From: a bacterium
GTDB taxonomy: Bacteria > Verrucomicrobiota > Kiritimatiellia > CAIKKV01 > CAITUY01
NCBI GenBank assembly: GCA_037128595.1
Contig: JBAXWB010000003.1
Span: 62,001-126,000 of the forward strand
Direction of reading: 5' to 3'
Length of the DNA: 64,000 nt
Shown: positions 61,106-64,000 of the stretch, in pieces
Layout: every line of letters starts with the position of its first letter
Position numbering within the stretch: the stretch's first letter is position 1
The notes under the pieces: generated by a model
Seen by the model: the letters and a program-made list of their open reading frames with translations, nothing else
Told to the model about the DNA's origin: nothing
Database searches by the model: none
Program-made: the position numbers and the translations under genes

Positions 61106-64000
61106 ATGAAAAATCAAAAACACATTCTTTTCCTCGCATTTTTTGTCACTCTCCTCGGCGTTGAGGTCGTCGGTGCGGCTGTAATAACGAACACATCAAC
61201 CGCAAGCGGATCCTGGACCGCACCGGCTGGGGTTACCCTGATTACCACTGAATGTTGGGGCGGTGGTGGAGGTGGTGGCGGTGATAATACGGCACTTGGC
61301 AATGGGGCTGGCGGTGGTGGCGGGGGTGCATATGCCCGTTTGAATGCCTACACAGTCATTCCTGGCAACGCCTACTCGTATACGGTTGGTGCGGCAGGTG
61401 GGGCAGGGGGCAGCGCCAATGGCACGGGTGGGACCGGAGGCAGCACATTCTTTGTCGGCGCATCTACCTTGAACGCGGCCGGTGGTGCGGGGGGGGTGGG
61501 TGGTAATAGTGGTGCGGGTGGCAACGGTGGAGCCGCAGGCACAACAGGTGATGTCAAGTTCAGTGGTGGCAACGGTCGGGTGGGAAGCTCCGTGGGCGGA
61601 GGTGGCGGGGGATCCGCCGGAACAGCGAGTGCCGGGACGACGGCGACAAGCCAAACGGGTGCAGCGGCGGTCACTGGAGGCGGCCCGGGCGGGTCAGGTG
61701 GAAGCGGAGCTGCAGGGGGTACCCCTGCTTCAGGGCCGGGCGGTGGCGGCGGTGGCGGTGATGATAATTTGTCCGCCGTGGCGGGTGGTGCTGGCTATGT
61801 CGGACAAGTGCGCATTACCTTCAAAGCCGCCGCCACGGTGACGTTAAGTGCCTTGAGCCAGAACTACACGGGCAGTCCGCTCACGCCGACGGCCACCACG
61901 GCACCAGCTGGACTGACCATCATCTGGGCCAACGCGCCGCAGACCGCCGCCGGATCCTATGCAGTCACAGCAACGATCAGCGATACGGGGTATCAAGGGT
62001 CGGCCAGCGGCACGTTTGTGATCAAGGTGACCCCGACGGTGTCGAGCTGGCCGACGGCCACGGCGATCACCTATGGCCAGCCGCTCAGCGTATCGACATT
62101 GATTGGCGGCACCGCCTCGGTGCCAGGCAATTTTGCATTCACGACACCCGCCACCATGCCAAATGCGGGCACGGCGAGTCAGTCCGTGACCTTCACCCCG
62201 GCCGATACGGTGAGCTATAACACGGTCGCCGGCAATACAAGCGTGACGGTCGACAAGGCGAATCAGACAATTACCTTCGGGGCGCTGGCTGCCAGGACAT
62301 ACGGGGATGCCGCTTTCGGGCTAACGGCCACCGCCAGTTCAGGGTTGGGGGTAAGTTATGTCAGTTCGGATCCCGCCGTGGCGACCGTGTCTGGCAGTAC
62401 CGTGACGATACTGAAAGCGGGAAGCACCACGCTCACGGCTAGTCAGGCTGGGGATGTCAACTATAACGCGGCCTCAGCCGCTCCCCAGACATTGGTGGTT
62501 GATAAGGCCGACCAGACGATCACCTTCGGGACGCTGGCCGCCAAGACATACGGGGATGCCGCTTTCGGTCTCACCGCCACCGCCAGTTCGGGGTTGGCGG
62601 TGAGTTATGTCAGTTCAGATCCTGCGGTGGCGACCGTGTCTGGCAGTACCGTATCGATTTTGAAAGCAGGGGGTACCACGATCATCGGCAGTCAGGCGGG
62701 TAATGGCAACTTCAACGCGGCGGCCTCTGTTCCGCAGGCGCTGAAGGTGAATAAGGCGGCACTCGCCATTACTGCGAATAGCCGCAACAAGACCTGCGGA
62801 GAGACCGTGACGTTCGCCGGTACAGAGTTCACGGCCACCGGATTACAGAATGGCGAGACCGTTGGGACGGTGACGTTGACCAGCAGTGGCACGGCGTCGG
62901 CGGCCACGGTCGGAGCCCACAACATTATTCCCGATGCCGCGACGGGCGGAACCTTCGCCAGTGCCAATTACACAATTATCTACAACGACGGGACGCTCAC
63001 GGTCGTGCCTGCGGCGCCTGCGCAAGTCCGGGTGGAGACAGCGGCAGACGGGAGTGGTACGGTCGTTGGGACACAGACCATCGCGGCGGGCAGTTCAATC
63101 ACGGTTTACGCGATCACGCGGGATATGTACGGCAACTTCGTATCTAATGCCCCGGCGGACACCTGGTCACTGGTAAACATTGCGGGAGGAGTCACAGTTG
63201 GCGACCTGGTAGCGGGAGGAAACAGCAAGAGCGCAATCTTCTCAGGTCATCGGCTCGGAAGCGCCTGCCTGCACGCGTCCCTTGGCACCTTGAGTGCGCC
63301 AGATTCCGGAACGTTAAACGTGACGCTCGGGCCCGCAAGTGCCGCCCATTCGCTCCTGAACCCTGCCACAGCGGCGATCACGGCCAATGGAATGAGCACT
63401 CAACCTATCACGGTGCGACTCAGGGATGCGAACAGCAACGAGTTTACCGCCGGTGGCGCCACGATCATCTTCGCCAGGACAGGGGGCGGTACGCTGGCCA
63501 GCACCATGGATAACGGCGATGGGACCTACTCCACGACGCTAACCGCTCCGACGGCAACGGGAGTGGCAACGGTAACGGCAACGGTGGGCGGGATGCAGGT
63601 CGGGACAGCGGTCGGGGCCTCTGCATCGGCGGTCACTTTCACGCCCGGAGTGGTGAGCGCGGTCAATTCAGCAGTGAGTCCGGCTACGCCGATAATCACG
63701 GCCAATGGAACAAGTGCCCAGATCATCACGGTGCAGGCCCGCGACGCCAACAACAATAACCTGACGGCAGGGGGTGAGACGGTGCTTTTTGCCAAAATGG
63801 GTGGCGGCACGCTGAGTGGCACGACGGACAACGGCAACGGCTCCTACACTGCGACGCTTACGGCCCCGACGGTCACAGGAGCGGCGACGGTAACGGCGAC
63901 CCTGGGCGGGGTGCCGGTCGGGACTGCGGTTGGGGCCGACTCGTCGGTGGTGACCTTTGCGGCCGGGCCACCGAGCGCAGCCAACTCGAGGGTAAGTCCC
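61106..64000 (+). CDS. Giant secreted glycine-rich/MBG/Ig-repeat surface protein (partial, runs off the right edge)
   Basis: At least 965 codons with no stop before the window end; GGAGG lies upstream of ATG 61106. A signal peptide (about residues 1-26) is followed by a glycine-rich block of about 200 residues starting SWTAPAGVTLI, a domain known at the N-terminus of secreted proteins. Next come MBG/YDG-type domains (YTGSPLTPTATTAP, ITYGQPLSV), two near-identical 83-residue repeats (62252-62749), another MBG-like unit and at least three 106-residue invasin-type Ig repeats (ITANGxSxQ, GGGTLxxTxDNGxGxY). Such repeats form long adhesive rods. Its C-terminal anchor lies outside the window; a CTERM signal there is a prediction. 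Confidence 0.88.
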   Translation, partial: MKNQKHILFLAFFVTLLGVEVVGAAVITNTSTASGSWTAPAGVTLITTECWGGGGGGGGDNTALGNGAGGGGGGAYARLNAYTVIPGNAYSYTVGAAGGAGGSANGTGGTGGSTFFVGASTLNAAGGAGGVGGNSGAGGNGGAAGTTGDVKFSGGNGRVGSSVGGGGGGSAGTASAGTTATSQTGAAAVTGGGPGGSGGSGAAGGTPASGPGGGGGGGDDNLSAVAGGAGYVGQVRITFKAAATVTLSALSQNYTGSPLTPTATTAPAGLTIIWANAPQTAAGSYAVTATISDTGYQGSASGTFVIKVTPTVSSWPTATAITYGQPLSVSTLIGGTASVPGNFAFTTPATMPNAGTASQSVTFTPADTVSYNTVAGNTSVTVDKANQTITFGALAARTYGDAAFGLTATASSGLGVSYVSSDPAVATVSGSTVTILKAGSTTLTASQAGDVNYNAASAAPQTLVVDKADQTITFGTLAAKTYGDAAFGLTATASSGLAVSYVSSDPAVATVSGSTVSILKAGGTTIIGSQAGNGNFNAAASVPQALKVNKAALAITANSRNKTCGETVTFAGTEFTATGLQNGETVGTVTLTSSGTASAATVGAHNIIPDAATGGTFASANYTIIYNDGTLTVVPAAPAQVRVETAADGSGTVVGTQTIAAGSSITVYAITRDMYGNFVSNAPADTWSLVNIAGGVTVGDLVAGGNSKSAIFSGHRLGSACLHASLGTLSAPDSGTLNVTLGPASAAHSLLNPATAAITANGMSTQPITVRLRDANSNEFTAGGATIIFARTGGGTLASTMDNGDGTYSTTLTAPTATGVATVTATVGGMQVGTAVGASASAVTFTPGVVSAVNSAVSPATPIITANGTSAQIITVQARDANNNNLTAGGETVLFAKMGGGTLSGTTDNGNGSYTATLTAPTVTGAATVTATLGGVPVGTAVGADSSVVTFAAGPPSAANSRVSP
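62252..62749 (+). repeat. Two 249-bp direct repeats (83 codons each)
   Basis: Copies at 62252-62500 and 62501-62749 begin with (G/A)A(C/T)AAGGC and share long identical runs, such as ACATACGGGGATGCCGCTTT and CCGTGGCGACCGTGTCTGGC-like stretches. The near-identity at DNA level shows recent duplication or gene conversion within the surface-protein gene. Confidence 0.8.
63343..64000 (+). repeat. Three 318-bp repeats (106 codons) of invasin-like Ig domains
   Basis: Repeat starts are near 63343, 63661 and 63979 (ITANG motif at 63377 and 63695, 318 bases apart). The first two are complete; the third is cut by the window edge. The tract continues, so the true number is unknown. Confidence 0.75.

Noticed and set aside
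1-64000. tRNA, rRNA, CRISPR arrays, insertion sequences or prophage genes
   Set aside because: Looked for by eye across the window; no cloverleaf, repeat-spacer array, transposase or phage gene was recognised.

Overview
The 64 kb window looks like chromosome from a bacterium of the PVC group, most plausibly Kiritimatiellota or Verrucomicrobiota. The evidence is three secreted proteins ending in a VPDG(G/A) variant of the PEP-CTERM sorting signal, a PrsK/PrsR/PrsT system, a large exopolysaccharide cluster with exosortase-associated accessory genes, and a siroheme-dependent (anaerobe-type) heme pathway. This taxonomic call is inference; no rRNA or tRNA gene was recognised.

Region 1 (1-3.8 kb): two divergent multiheme cytochromes c. 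The left one is an 11-heme cytochrome fused to a b-type membrane domain (CbcL-like, cut by the window edge). The right one is a NapC/NirT-like protein with seven c-heme motifs. Together they suggest an electron conduit between quinone pool and periplasm. Region 2 (3.8-4.8 kb): a proline-rich small ORF of doubtful reality and a Phd/VapC-type toxin-antitoxin pair with its own promoter and operator.

Region 3 (4.8-17.4 kb): one operon that appears to encode the whole route from glutamyl-tRNA to heme b through siroheme: HemX, HemA, AhbC, AhbD, an AhbB-AhbA-chelatase triple fusion, SirC with a degenerate HemA-like tail, a HemC-CobA-HemD fusion in which HemC lacks its cofactor domain, HemB, HemL, and a PocR/AraC regulator. 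It would feed the cytochromes next door. This compact, fusion-rich operon is the most unusual feature of the window.

Region 4 (17.4-48.9 kb, all minus strand): a 25-gene exopolysaccharide cluster read from wza (48.9 kb) down to an asparagine-synthase-like amidotransferase (17.4 kb). It carries nucleotide-sugar genes for a diacetamido-uronic acid (WbpB/D/E-like) and a 3-acetamido-3,6-dideoxyhexose (FdtA/B/C-like), glycosyltransferases, flippase, polymerase, chain-length/ATPase protein, two NodB-type proteins, FemAB, two amidotransferases, and an acyl-CoA ligase/ACP/NadE-like/hydrolase module. A secreted beta-helix protein is embedded in it. No exosortase is visible.

Region 5 (49.2-64 kb): the PEP-CTERM/EPS regulatory and substrate region: PrsT (TPR lipoprotein), sensor kinase PrsK and sigma-54 activator PrsR, three VPDG-CTERM proteins, a Lcl-domain protein, a novel-looking HTH-PilZ protein, and the start of a giant glycine-rich/Ig-repeat surface protein. 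Five genes have good -24/-12 sigma-54 promoters, and a repeated palindrome TCAGGGATTCCCTGA lies upstream of prsK and of the Lcl-domain gene. I infer a PrsKR-controlled regulon, possibly tied to c-di-GMP through the PilZ protein.
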